From: Chrysophaeum taylorii
Lineage: Eukaryota > Sar > Pelagophyceae > Pelagomonadales > Pelagomonadaceae
DNA length: 28,719 nt
Assembly: GCA_029834535.1 (NCBI GenBank)
Contig: JAQMWT010000571.1
Coordinates: 1-28,719 of the forward strand
Direction of reading: 5' to 3'
Shown here: positions 7,986-17,340 of the stretch, piece after piece
Position numbering within the stretch: position 1 is the first letter of the stretch
Layout of the letters: each line of letters starts with the position of its first letter
Notes under the pieces: model-generated
Databases searched by the model: none
The model's input: the letters and a program-made list of their open reading frames with translations, nothing else
What the model was told of the DNA's origin: nothing
Made by a program: the position numbers and the translations under genes

Positions 7986-10900
7986 TCACCAAACTCGAGC
8001 CTCCATCGCGTCGTCGGTGAGGAAGGTATCGGTATCGCCGGGCTCGTCATACTCGGCGAAGACGCCTTCGTTCCCAACGATTCCTTTGCAGTGACCTTCT
8101 CGAATGAGATCGTACACCTTGCCGTAGGAACCCTTTGTCGTCTCCTGGATGATTTTGCGGCGGAGATGTGGGCCGAGCTTACGGCGGAGCGTCGCAAGCA
8201 ACTCGCGCCCCGTCAGTCCGGCTGGCGGCTCGAAGTTGTGCTCGTATTGGCGCAGAGCAGCAACGAGAGCGGCGTGGTCCATCTGTGAGAGGGGGATCTT
8301 GTTGCCGGCTTCGTCGGTCTCAAAGAGCGTTTTGGTCGGGAGCTCGTTCTCGAGGCTCATGAGCTTCGCGATAGATTCAATGACGCTCTCCTTCTTCTTC
8401 TGGTTCGTGGCGGCCTCGTCCAGGAGCAAGCACTTCGGGATCGTGAAACTCCTCCTACCCAGGCCCGAGATGACGAGCCGCGAGTAATCGGCCACCATGT
8501 CGCCCTTTTTATTCTTCTTCTGCACTGGCGTCGCCGTCGCTTTCATTGCCTGGTCGACGACACCACGGACATGGCGAGCGAGTCTGCCGATCAACTCGTC
8601 AGATCCGAAGATGTCCGGGGTGTGGTACGTCGCGTTGAGCTGGGCGTCGCGGTTGATGATGAGGTAGAGAAGCTCGACGCCGCGCTCGATGCTCTCCATG
8701 CAAGCATGCTGCATGTTGATGCTCTCAACCGTGGAAATGCTGTGCGTGGTCGCGCTCTCGGCGAGTTTGCCGTGGATGTACTCGATGATCGCGCCCACGA
8801 GCTTCGGCAGGTTCTCGTTGAGATTGCGGCGGCGATCCGCGCTGAGATTGTCGACGTCGTGGATGAACTGGAGGAGCTCACCCGAATAGCCCAGCGCGTT
8901 GTAGCGCATCGCCACGCGCTGGAACTGCGCCAGGACGTCGCGCGCGGTGACCGGGTCCATCTTGAGGCCGGGGATGTAGTAGACCGCGCACGGCAAGTCG
9001 TTCTCAAGGAAGTCTTAAGGAGGCGGATGGGGCGCTTATCGAGGTTTGCCTGAAGGACCGGGAGGTAGGCCAGCCGAATAGCAAGCCACGCCATGTGGAG
9101 CACGAGGGTCGCATGGTAGTAGTCGACGAAGTGGAACTGTCGCGAGATCTTCCCCCAGGGGACCTCCTCGTCTTCGCCCAAGTTGCGGTAGATGCGCATG
9201 TACTCGTCGAAGAAAAGCGCCCGGACCCAGGACCACTCGTTATCGCTGTCGTGGCCCGACCCGATCACGAACTTCTTGAGGACGGCCCCAGCGGCGTGCC
9301 AGAGTTCCGGGACCGGGAAGACGTAGTTGAAGGTATCGTACCCGGCCAAGCGGCTCATGAGAATGAGCGACTTGATCCGAGGGATTGTCTCGTGGTCGCC
9401 GGCAACGAAATGGACACGTTTCATCCTCCAGACCGGCTCGTCGCCCTGCTCGTTCGCATTGAGGTCGCCGTCCACTTTGGCGTCGCAGAAAATCTTATGC
9501 GTGTACGCTAGGGCCCGGAAATTGTCGAACTTGTCGCTTGACTTGGCGTCGATCGCGCCGGCGCCGAGGTGCTTTCAACCCCCGAGACCGAACTTCTGGT
9601 CGGTCTTCCGGCGGCGCTGGTCCTCGGGTTCTTTTCCTCCTCCCTATAGAACTGCTCACGGACGAGCTCCATGTTGGCCAGGACCTGGTTCTTCGCCAGT
9701 TGGTCTTTCCGTGTGAGCGCCGACCGAGGCCCGGTCCTCTCCGCCGCCGCCGCGGCTTGGGGCTCGAGGTAACGCTCGTCCAGGTTGTGGGTGATGCTGC
9801 CGATGGACAAGCCGACGAGCCTTTCGAGCATCTGGATGAAAGGCGTCGTGTCCAGGTTCATGATTCCCCAGAGGCGGGCCTTGTTAAGGACGCCCGTCGA
9901 CGCGACCTCACCCGCGCCGAGCTTCCAGCAGTCGGTCTGAGGCGGATACTGCAAGGTGGCGATTACGAAGTCGATGACGGGGGCTACCCGTGCGCGGTGT
10001 TCACTGCCGTGCGACGCGGAACCCGCGCCCTGGCGTTGCTGCTGATAGTTGTCGAGTTCGACAAATTTGGGTTCCGTAGCGTTGAGCCGAAGGAACGCGG
10101 AGACGCGAGAGAAGAAGGTCGCGAGCTGCCTTTTGCGCTGGCGATCAAGCGATTACTGCGACAAGATGATGCCAACGGAGGCGTTGAGCAGATTCGAGAC
10201 GGTCCGAGTGATACCGCGCGCAACGAGCAACGGCGAGAGGGCCCTCTGCGTTGCGTTGGAAAGAGAACATGTCCATATCGATCTGGAGCTGGACTACCGC
10301 GCCTGTTGGCACGTTGCCATCCATCTGCGTCAGCTTGTTTCGCACAAAGCCCCAAAGTCGAGGGTGATTTTGCAAGACTCGGCGGGTCCTATGGTAGCGC
10401 TCGCCAACATCGAGCTTGTCATACCACTCGTTAGTCAGATAGGAGCGGTCGAGGCGCCGGTCGTGAAGCTCGAGCCCGACTTGTAGGAGCCAGACATTCC
10501 AGCCGTAGGCCGAGGCGAGAGCAGCCTCTCGTGGATCCGGGGCCCTGCGCAGAAAATCGTGCACTGACAGCCGCTGACTGTCCTCGTTGCGCAAAGCCAC
10601 GACGCCCACATTGTCGTCGCTCAGAGTAGCGTCGAGAATTGCGAGCCTAGCGTAAGAGGTGGCCAATTCCGCTGCTACTTGGCTCCGAGCATGGTGCTCC
10701 CCCTGGAATGCTTGCAAGTGCACCGCGGACTGCTGCTGCTCGGCGGTGACTTGCGCTTCCAGCCTAAAAGACCGCAGCTGCTCGGCGGCATAGGCCTCGG
10801 GCTTCTGCGCGAGGGCGACGGCGTGTTGAGCTCGCTCGAGGTCGAGCTCCTGCGTCAGCCTCTTGATCTGATTGTTTTGGTCAAGAATCCATTGACTATG

Positions 10901-11493
10901 CAGCTCGCGTTGGACACTGGCATAGTCGTGAGCGACCTTGAGACTGGCCTCCGCCTTCTTGCGGGCCTGATGGTCCGCGTCCGCCTGGCGGCGTCGCTAA
11001 TTGCTCTCGGCCTCAGCAGACGCACGTGCAGCGGCGGTGGAAGCCTCGGCGCGGTCGTCGGCGACGGCAACGGCACGCGCAATGTCTGCTTCGGCGCGCG
11101 CGACTTCCGCCAAGAACCACGCCTGGCCCCTGAGGCGCGAGCCTCGGCGTCCCAGGCGCGCACCTCCGCCGCCGAGGCGCGGGCCTCGGCATCCCGGACG
11201 CGCACCTCTGGCGCCATCTCGACTCGGCGTCGAGCTTCATCAGCAGCTCGACACAGCGCCTCGAGCTCGCACTCCTGCTTCTTTATCATGCTGGCGTTGA
11301 AGATCACGAGCTCTCGATGCAGGCGTAGTTCGACTTGAAGATCGTCGACCTGGTGGTAGGCGGCTAGCTCGGTCTCAGCCTGCTGCAGCTTGGTCTGAGC
11401 GTCCCCATTCTCGTACTCGAGGTGCCTGACACGCGCTCTCAGCCTCGCGATCTCCGTTGAGTTATCCTCGGCTCCGAGCTTGGGCTTTGCCAT
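7986..11493 (-). pseudogene. Large coiled-coil protein of the TIR element, possible DUF6589-like transposase
   Basis: The frame starts with MAKPKLGAEDNSTEIARLR and can be followed for about 1,150 codons across breaks: frameshifts near 11120, 10150, 9620 and 9010, a TAG near 10999 and a TGA near 9583. Residues 1 to about 260 form a long Ala/Glu/Arg coiled coil with an internal repeat around RVRDAEARASAAE. The rest is globular and includes FVAGDHETIPRIKSL and then VFPVPELWHAAGAVLKKF (about 9430-9280). A GDxxT block followed by a Pro-x-Pro-x-x-x-x-His block is the pattern I associate with the DUF6589 family, which has been linked to transposon proteins; this is a tentative match. Other parts are unrecognised. 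Its position between inverted repeats suggests the element's mobility protein. Confidence 0.5.
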
Positions 11494-12129
11494 GACGGCC
11501 TCGGGTTGCCGGTACGGGGCTGGCGACGGCGTGTCGTGAGTATAACCGTCATGTACGGGCGTGCCGTTGAAGACGTCTTATTGCTTGGTATATATTGGCG
11601 GTTGGTTTGTACTACCCTTGCGATCGAGTAATTCCCCTCGTGTGATCTCTCTGGTATATTCGCGCAGTGGTCAATACGTATTACCATGGTGCTACCCGTC
11701 CGGCGTGTCGTCGTACTCCTCGTCCGACTTTGGAGGTGCTTTGCTCGGCGTCGTCTGAGCCCGCCTCTTGTTGGTACTCGCTTTGGGTCGACGTGGGCCT
11801 CGGTGGAGGCCAGGGCCGCGGCGGGGACTGGGGCTTCCACGGCACGCGGCTTGGGATAGCCGCCGGCGCCGGCGCCGTACTCCGAGAGGATGGCCCACGT
11901 CTTTGGAATCGTCCAGTCCCAGGCATGACAGCTGCGTAGGTGGTTGGTCCCACGGCTTCCGCCTGCGCCGCATTGGCAATGAATACGGCGGGGGGGGGTT
12001 GTCCGTGAACTTCGTCGGGTTACTGCAGTACGACCAGTGCCTCCGGCCAGCCGCATCTTTGTGGTGGTGCCTTCGAAGAGTCGGACCAAGATCTCTATTG
12101 AGCGCGGCGTTGAGTATTTCGTAGTCGAC

Positions 12130-12141
12130 AGTGGGATATAG
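12130..12141. repeat. Target-site duplication, left copy
   Basis: AGTGGGATATAG, identical to 12500-12511, flanks SINE-like copy 1. The codons it contains (for Leu-Tyr-Pro-Thr on the minus strand) are needed only once to rejoin ORF1. Confidence 0.85.
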
Positions 12142-12499
12142 CCTTACCCTGATCGCTGACCGCGTGGTTGCGATGGAGGACGGTGCCTCATGAATCCTGA
12201 GCCTTGCGAGGGCATCCGCCCTCCCGGCGTAGGTTGGCACCTATTCGCCTCCCGGGCGGGCCGGTTGGCAGCCGGAACGTTCGCAGTGGGACGGGGTATG
12301 GCCGGGGGGCGCAGACGGAAGGTCATCGACGAGTTGGTTGTCAGTCACATCGCGGTCTCCTCGTCGCATGGCGACAAGCTTGATGATCACTCTCCGCCGA
12401 CCCACCTTTCGGCGCCCCTCGTCTACAGGCCCGTGATTCCGGACTGGCTCCTGTCGGTCCGGCCTGGCTCCCATGCTCGGGAGAGGTCTGAAGTAAGTT
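12142..12499 (+). mobile_element. SINE-like retroposon, copy 1, with 12-bp TSD
   Basis: This 358-bp insertion is flanked by perfect direct repeats AGTGGGATATAG (12130-12141 and 12500-12511). It begins CCTTACCCTGATCG and carries an A-box-like TGACCGCGTGG (12157-12167) and, about 75 bp on, a B-box-like GGTTGGCACC (12232-12241). That spacing suits a Leu/Ser-type tRNA-derived head. It ends in AAGTAAGTT, a remnant of the GTTA-repeat tail seen in copy 2. There are no inverted termini. Together these features fit a tRNA-derived SINE mobilised by a LINE. The B box departs from the consensus GGTTCGANNCC, so the tRNA origin is inference. Confidence 0.65.
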
Positions 12500-12511
12500 A
12501 GTGGGATATAG
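12500..12511. repeat. Target-site duplication, right copy
   Basis: Identical to 12130-12141. Confidence 0.85.
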
Positions 12512-12895
12512 ACTCGCACCTACGCGTCGTGTGAAGCCAACGTCGATTTCCCACCAGCCTTCGGTGTCTAATGCCGTCGCTGCCGCCAAAATATCACCCG
12601 CAGCTGTTGCGAGAAGTGCCATAAGGACGCGGCGACAGCACGGTCTGATTAGCACCGTCTGCCCGCCGGACTTTGGCCTGACCGACACATGAGGTTGTAA
12701 AGTTCCCGTAGACGCAAATTCCAGCGTAGGTAACGCTGCTGCGATCGCGTGCTTTCCGCGGCCCGAAGTTGGTGTTCGATTTAGAACATATTGTGCCGTC
12801 GAAGACGTGGCTCAAGCGGATTTCCCCACACAAAGATACGGGGAGCCGACACGCAAAAGTTAGCATGCCAAATCGATGACTCAGATTAGTTGAAA

Positions 12896-12914
12896 TTAGG
12901 GCCTAGTTTCAGAC
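12896..12914. repeat. Right terminal inverted repeat
   Basis: Perfect inverted match to 7862-7880. It adjoins GACCCCGGGGTC at 12912-12923, itself a perfect palindrome. Confidence 0.9.
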
Positions 12915-12924
12915 CCCGGGGTCA

Positions 12925-13471
12925 CACAGTTTATTTCCTTCCTTCGGATATCCAAGCGCTGCTGCAAGCAATATCGAAGCAACACACCCAACCTACCGAT
13001 ATTGTCATGCCGTCTATGCTTGTTGCCGATTCTCACCAAGTTCCTTATCCGTTTAACTTGAAATACCTGTCCAGATTACATCTGGAGCATTTGTCGTCTA
13101 TCGTGACGGTTGTGCGCACACATGCGAAGAAACAGTCGATTATCAAGACAACTGCATAAAAACCATTTGTACAAGTGATTTCTCGCTCCCTCATTCGACA
13201 CATTGCCTACTACAGTTCACTTGTTGATGAAGAAAAGCCACTTTCGGTCTTTGAAGTGATTCAATCTACTACTACGTTCACTGAGGCTGAACACAAAGAC
13301 ATTGCAAAATTGCTATCTTCCAAACACCCTCAGCTTAATGCTGAACTTACCGCTGCGACCGAAACGTCGTTAAACTACCCGCCAACGGCACCTACTGCCC
13401 CGACACCAGCTACAACCTCTTTCGACAACGAGCTCATCACTGCGGCCGAGTCCAATTTGAATTGTCGCTGA
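12925..13471 (+). pseudogene. Unrecognised plus-strand gene fragment
   Basis: From just outside the right inverted repeat a plus-strand frame reads FLPSDIQALLQAISK and continues, past one TAA at 13157-13159 and a nearby frame change, into SVFEVIQSTTTFTEAEHK and a Pro/Thr/Ala-rich end, stopping at TGA 13469-13471. The helical N-terminal part followed by a low-complexity tail could suit a retroelement Gag, but no motif confirms it. The N-terminus is cut by the neighbouring element. Confidence 0.4.
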
Positions 13472-14253
13472 TCGCGACCGTCAATCACTAATTTAAAACT
13501 GTTGGCTTTAAGTCCGGAATTCGGGCGGCGGGTTCTATTCCGGTCGTCTCTTTCGAATGCATTCGTAAAGGTTTCCGATAGATCCTTGAAAAGTTCTTTC
13601 GCCCCTTGTTCTTTCTCGTTGTTTCCCGTTTCGGATCTGGAGCGGGGTACCTCCCTAGTTCCTTGGTCCTTTCTCAATTCGGTCCGACTCGCGGGAGATT
13701 GACTCTCCCGCTCCGTACTCCGCGATCGTCTCGCGGGCCGTTCGTAGCTGCTCGATTGTTGGGTGGCTCGTCGTTCTTCTCGCTCTACCCTCCATGCTTC
13801 TTGCTTGCGTCGAAACTCGTCGATCTGCGCGCGCAATGCCTCGGAATTGGCTCGTTCTTGCCGCAACGCTTCCTTTAACTCTAAAAATTCTTGTTGGCGC
13901 TCTTGTTCCGTCTTCGCCTCGGATTCTGCTCGTTCGCGTTCGAATCTGGCGGTTAATTCTTCGTTCTCGCGTCGTATACGCTCGAGACTATCCCGAATTT
14001 GCACTCGGTGGCCCGTTTCCGTCTCGCCCGTGTCGCGTTCGCCGCGCTCGGGAGTCCCCGTACTTATCGGTGAAAATATGGCGGGCTCTACCGGTTTTTC
14101 TTTCGCGTCGACGTCTTCGTCGCCACTAGCGCCTATCTCCTCGCGGCTTGCCTCTGCGGCCGCGGGAATGGGAGGTTGTACTTCTTCATGCTCGTCAGCG
14201 TCCTCCATTCTCTCGATGATGCTGAATCTCCAAGTCCTGCTGGGATCCGTCAC
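13375..14253 (-). CDS. Highly charged coiled-coil ORF, possibly Gag-like
   Basis: This open frame of 292 codons starts MTDPSRTWRF. It is acidic to about residue 75, then a continuous Glu/Arg/Gln coiled coil to about 190, for example LKEALRQERANSEALRAQ. An Arg/Ser-rich segment and a C-terminal FKLVIDGRDQRQFKLD follow. It overlaps the end of the plus-strand fragment at 13375-13471, so one of the two ends there is read-through across a junction. The layout resembles the N-terminal part of a chromovirus or gypsy Gag, but that is a guess from composition. Confidence 0.4.
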   Translation of the reverse strand: MTDPSRTWRFSIIERMEDADEHEEVQPPIPAAAEASREEIGASGDEDVDAKEKPVEPAIFSPISTGTPERGERDTGETETGHRVQIRDSLERIRRENEELTARFERERAESEAKTEQERQQEFLELKEALRQERANSEALRAQIDEFRRKQEAWRVEREERRATQQSSSYERPARRSRSTERESQSPASRTELRKDQGTREVPRSRSETGNNEKEQGAKELFKDLSETFTNAFERDDRNRTRRPNSGLKANSFKLVIDGRDQRQFKLDSAAVMSSLSKEVVAGVGAVGAVGG

Positions 14254-14675
14254 TCATCGTAGCACGCCCTTAATTTCAACGCGATCCTTCACTGCCCAAT
14301 CCAAATCTGGGAACAGTGGTTGCGAACTCCTTGTCCGCTCAGCACTCTCCTGGTGCTCCGTGAGTAGCTAACTCGCGCGCTCGACAGCTTCCGCCGTCCT
14401 CAAGACTTCCCGGGTTCACGCGTCGGTATTCCGAAACGCGCATTCGTCGTCCTCTCGACGTACGAAATAAAAAAATTTCGCGTAGAACTCTCCGCGCAAC
14501 TCGGCCCTCTGAACTCGGCACGCTTGATCAGGGCGTGGGCGCGTATCCGGACCGTATCTCGTAGTGCTCGCGGGCACTCGTTCGTCGGCAACCGATATAG
14601 TCGCACGATCTCAAACTCCTCCACCACGTGTGGCGGCAAAAACGTTCCCGACCTCGGGGGGGGCACTGGGGGCAC
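14254..14675 (-). pseudogene. Degenerate coding sequence upstream of the coiled-coil ORF
   Basis: Minus-strand reading gives VVEEFEIVRLYRLPTNECP, then after a frameshift near 14480 EFYAKFFYFVRREDDECAF, then stops near 14411 and 14370. The pieces look like protein and point toward the coiled-coil ORF, so they are probably an earlier part of the same decayed gene. No family is recognised. Confidence 0.35.
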
Positions 14676-14956
14676 TCACCAACACGCCGGGGCTCTCTAC
14701 ACTCGCGGTAGGCTCGGGCTTGGGGGCCGGCTACGCGTCGCCACACACTTGTTCACGCTCGCCTAGCCTCTCAACTTGAGGCTGGCAGTTGCTTTATGAT
14801 AAACAAGATACTCTTGACAGAGAAATCAGGGTGACGTCAGGAGAGTGACATCACTTGACATCACAGGGAAAATAGGAAAAGGCGACCCGTTGAACGGGTG
14901 CAAAACCTGGGAAGTGGGGTAAGCCTCAGCGAGCAGGAGTTGCCGCCACAACCGCT
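14676..14956. other. No gene recognised; 5' flank of hAT copy B
   Basis: Contains a G9 run near 14657 just upstream and AT-richer sequence with GACATCAC words at 14847 and 14858. No coding sequence is seen. Confidence 0.4.
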
Positions 14957-16091
14957 ATGGTGACCATGTCCAGGGGGGGACGGCCCAGGAGTTCGGTGAG
15001 CGACTACGTGATCACAACGCCTAACAGCGACGGCACGTTCGAATGGAGATGTGCGGCACGCGGCTGCATGCACGCACGCGGCTGCATGCACGCACGCACT
15101 TGCAAACAGTTTAAGCCAGCTCAATGGGTTGAGCGCATCGTCCTGGATTGCAATCACACACCCGATGGCGCTAAGTGCACGCTCGCGAGTAAGTCGTCTG
15201 CTAAGAATATCTCGGGGTCTGTATGGGCCACGAATAAGCGGCCCGCCGCTGTCCACGACCTTCGCGCCTCGACAGCGACATCGTCCGCGCCTTCGTTGTT
15301 ACCGGAGACTGGGACGGCTCCGTCGCAAGTCGTGTCGAAGCAAGCTAACTAACTAGCTAACTAACTTCAGACCTCTCCCGAGCATGGGAGCCAGGCCGGA
15401 CCGACAGGTGCCAGTCCGGAATCACGGGCCTGTAGACGAGGAGCGCCGAAAGGTCGGTCGGCGGAGAGTGACCACCATCAAGCTTGTCGCCATGCGACGA
15501 GGAGACCGCGATGTGACTGACAACCAACTCGTCGATAACCTTCCGTCTTCGCCCCCCGGCCATACCCCGTCCCACTGCGAACGTTCCGGCTGCCAACCGG
15601 CCCGCCCGGGAGGCAAATAGGTGCCAACCTACGCCGGGAGGGCGGATGCCCTCGCAAGGCTCAGGATTCATGAGGCACCGTCCTCCATCGCAACCGTAGT
15701 CGGCGATCAGGGTAAGGGCAAGCTAGAGTCACGGAAGTCACGGAAGGGTGTGATACGCGCCGTACCAAGCTTATCAACGAGAAGATCACCAAAATCATGG
15801 TTGGTTGCGCTCTGCCTGCCAGCATCGTCAACACCCTTTTCTTCGTCGATATGATAAAGGCGCTCAACGCGGCCTACGTCAAGCACTTGCCCAAGTCCGA
15901 GGCCTTTCGGCGCACGTGGGCGCCACAGCCTTTTCGAAGAGACCGTACATAACATCAACACGATGTGGTTCGCCACCGGCAACTTCGCTCGAACCATTGG
16001 GTTCGACGGCTTCAAGACCGAGACCGGCGCTCAACTCGGGGTTAGCACGAAGAGTGTACATGGTGAGCTGACGTCGCGGTTCGAAACCTAA
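14957..16091 (+). pseudogene. hAT-type transposase, BED finger plus N-terminal part (copy B), split by a SINE
   Basis: It starts MVTMSRGGRPRSSVSDYV like copy A and carries the same CAARGC ... LDCNH finger, with an in-frame 18-bp tandem duplication encoding GCMHAR twice (about 15062-15097). It continues to SQVVSKQA, where the 370-bp SINE-like element is inserted, then resumes as RVTEVTEGCDTRR and LINEKITKIMVGCALP. A single-base insertion near 15930 shifts the frame. The TAA at 16089-16091 coincides with the end of copy A. Without the SINE and the shift it would encode about 260 residues, so it lacks the catalytic core. The shared abrupt end, at CATGGTGAGCT, resembles a splice donor, which may mean the real protein continued in a lost exon. 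Confidence 0.75.
15348..15717 (-). mobile_element. SINE-like retroposon, copy 2, with 8-bp TSD
   Basis: This 370-bp copy is the reverse complement of 12142-12499 with high similarity. It sits between direct repeats GCAAGCTA (15340-15347 and 15718-15725). Copy A of the hAT gene has this word once (near 6780), proving the insertion. On the minus strand it starts CCTTACCCTGATCGCC and ends in a tail of about five TTAG/GTTA units, the microsatellite-type 3' end common in SINEs. The A-box area is two bases shorter than in copy 1. Confidence 0.75.
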
Positions 16092-16776
16092 GGCTAATTC
16101 TTATGACAACATTAAAAATTAAAGCATGCTTTAGGGTAATTGTTTGTTTCGTACGTCTTTAAAAGAGTCTCTTATGACTGAACTAATGGTTAAGGTCGGG
16201 GTAAGGGTCGAGTTCCTACATTTTGGTCGTTGGAGCCGTCGTAGAGAATCCATGGGACCGTCCTCCCGCTCCTGGGCTCTCACGATGCCGCGGCCGCGAT
16301 CTTTTGCCCTGGAGAGATGTACGTGATAGCTCTCGCCGGAAAAGAAGTCTCGTAGCAATAGACTTAGGCGACGGCCAATCTACGCGCGTTGATTGCTGTT
16401 GTTTTTGGGCGACAACGCGCTCTAGTCCTACAGGCTGGCGACGTCACCATCAATAATCCAACTGTGCAGCGCGACGGAGCGGGTCTTTGGGCCAAGCGGA
16501 AAGAGTTTAAGGCGAACATAACAGCGTTTGGTTTCCGTTATGGAACAAACAACGGGGCCCCGGCGAACAGCTCCCATCGGGGAAGCAGCTCGAGGATCAT
16601 CAAGCAGAGCATAGACTCCAGCTCACAAGATGACCGTCCTCTCACCGCCACGCCCTCCAATTTTTGGTACATACTACCCCAACTGCAGTCCTCCTGGAAA
16701 GTGCATCTACATCCGACACACCACACCGTAATGTCCTTCCTTTCTAGTGATGTTGCGTTACGGTCTTTTACTTGAG
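16092..16776. other. No gene recognised between hAT copy B and the split gene
   Basis: Short frames only. The part just after hAT copy B, TTCTTATGACAACATT at 16100-16115, recurs inverted near 20108-20130 with a few changes, so it belongs to a dispersed repeat. Confidence 0.4.
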
Positions 16777-17145
16777 TCACTGACCGGCGGCCGGGAGCGC
16801 AGCGACAGCTCCGTAGCGCTCCTGGTGAACTTGACGAACGAGCTCCGGCGCTCGATTCATTTCGCCGAACTGATCGGGGATCACCGTCACCTCGCCAGCC
16901 GTGCTCTGGTCGAAGATCTCGTGCGCGCTGAGCGTCCAGTTCTCCGTCTAGCCGCCGCGTTTGACGCGAACCTGGTTGGTCGCGATCCCCTAGCCGTAGA
17001 GCGGCCGACATTTCTTCCACGATACCGCCGTGAAGTCCGTGCGACGCTCTTCCCTCCGGGCCTTGAAAGGTCGGCGATGAGGCGACGGCGGCGACGGCGG
17101 CCCCTCCGAAGCCGAGTCGTCATCATCGCCGCCGTTGCACAACAT
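16777..17145 (-). pseudogene. Decayed unknown gene, 3' part, split by the copia element
   Basis: Adjoining the left LTR, the minus strand reads MLCNGGDDDDSASEGPP, SFTAVSW-like sequence, KKCRPLYG, then TAG, GIATNQVRVKRGG, TAG, and NWTLSAHEIFDQSTAGEV to a TGA at 16777-16779. The reading frame is kept across both TAGs, which suggests recent point-mutation decay. Its 5' part is on the other side of the LTR element. The family is not recognised. The acidic Asp-run segment and Ser/Pro-rich linker suggest a soluble nuclear protein, but that is weak. Confidence 0.4.
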
Positions 17146-17340
17146 AGAGAACAGTAATTTGTACTGTGTTACCCTTCAGCAGAGTCGAGAGCAGTGGCAG
17201 TCTGTTCTCGTTTCTGTCTCTACAACGAGAACAGCCGGTGTGAATAACACAGCGTTTTCTTAAATCAAAAGGTGGCAAAGTTAAGGGAACTAACCCTAGA
17301 ATAGGGGGTACTAACCCTAATTCAGATTTTCTATCTCTAC
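17146..17340 (-). repeat. 3' LTR of copia element
   Basis: This LTR is 195 bp. It contains a perfect 11-bp inverted repeat, CTGTTCTCGTT at 17202-17212 and its complement at 17224-17234, with an 11-base loop. LTR ends do not show the usual TG/CA. Confidence 0.88.

Larger units (their letters stand above)
11692..12688 (-). pseudogene. ORF1 of the TIR element, split by a SINE-like insertion
   Basis: Starting with MSVRPKSGGQTVLIR, the product runs to RVGASLYPT, is interrupted by the 358-bp insertion, then continues with VDYEILNAALNRDLGP. Removing the insertion and one 12-bp repeat rejoins the two frames exactly at SLYPT-VDYE. Further on, two frameshifts in a Pro/Arg-rich tract precede an acidic C-terminus, SDEEYDDTPDG. 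Without the insertion the protein is about 200 residues. It lies upstream of the large ORF on the same strand with a gap of about 200 bp. I do not recognise its family; it may be a DNA-binding accessory protein. Confidence 0.5.
7852..12924 (-). mobile_element. 5.07-kb TIR-bounded element with two decayed genes
   Basis: A perfect 19-bp inverted repeat, GTCTGAAACTAGGCCCTAA at 7862-7880 and its complement at 12896-12914, bounds this block. The match extends outward through TGACCCC after three unmatched bases, giving about 26 of 29. Both internal genes run on the minus strand and fill the space: ORF1 at 12688-11692 and the large ORF2 at 11493-7986. A SINE-like element is nested in ORF1. No target-site duplication is visible next to either end, so the exact termini are uncertain. 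The arrangement resembles a large DNA transposon, but the class is not settled. Confidence 0.6.

Noticed and set aside
8571..9053. Plus-strand 160-codon frame and similar frames at 9095-9511 and 9538-10434
   Set aside because: Antisense frames over the large gene of the TIR element; high GC keeps them open. The minus-strand product is continuous across breaks and has sensible composition.
7657..13200. A host gene interrupted by the 5-kb TIR element
   Set aside because: The fragment at 7657-7860 looks like a cut-off C-terminus, but no matching minus-strand N-terminal half appears beyond 12925, where the coding signal is on the plus strand.
16887..17126. Arg-rich minus-strand ORF of 79 codons
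   Set aside because: Out-of-frame reading of the GGC-rich decayed gene. The correct frame gives the acidic CNGGDDDDSASEG segment.
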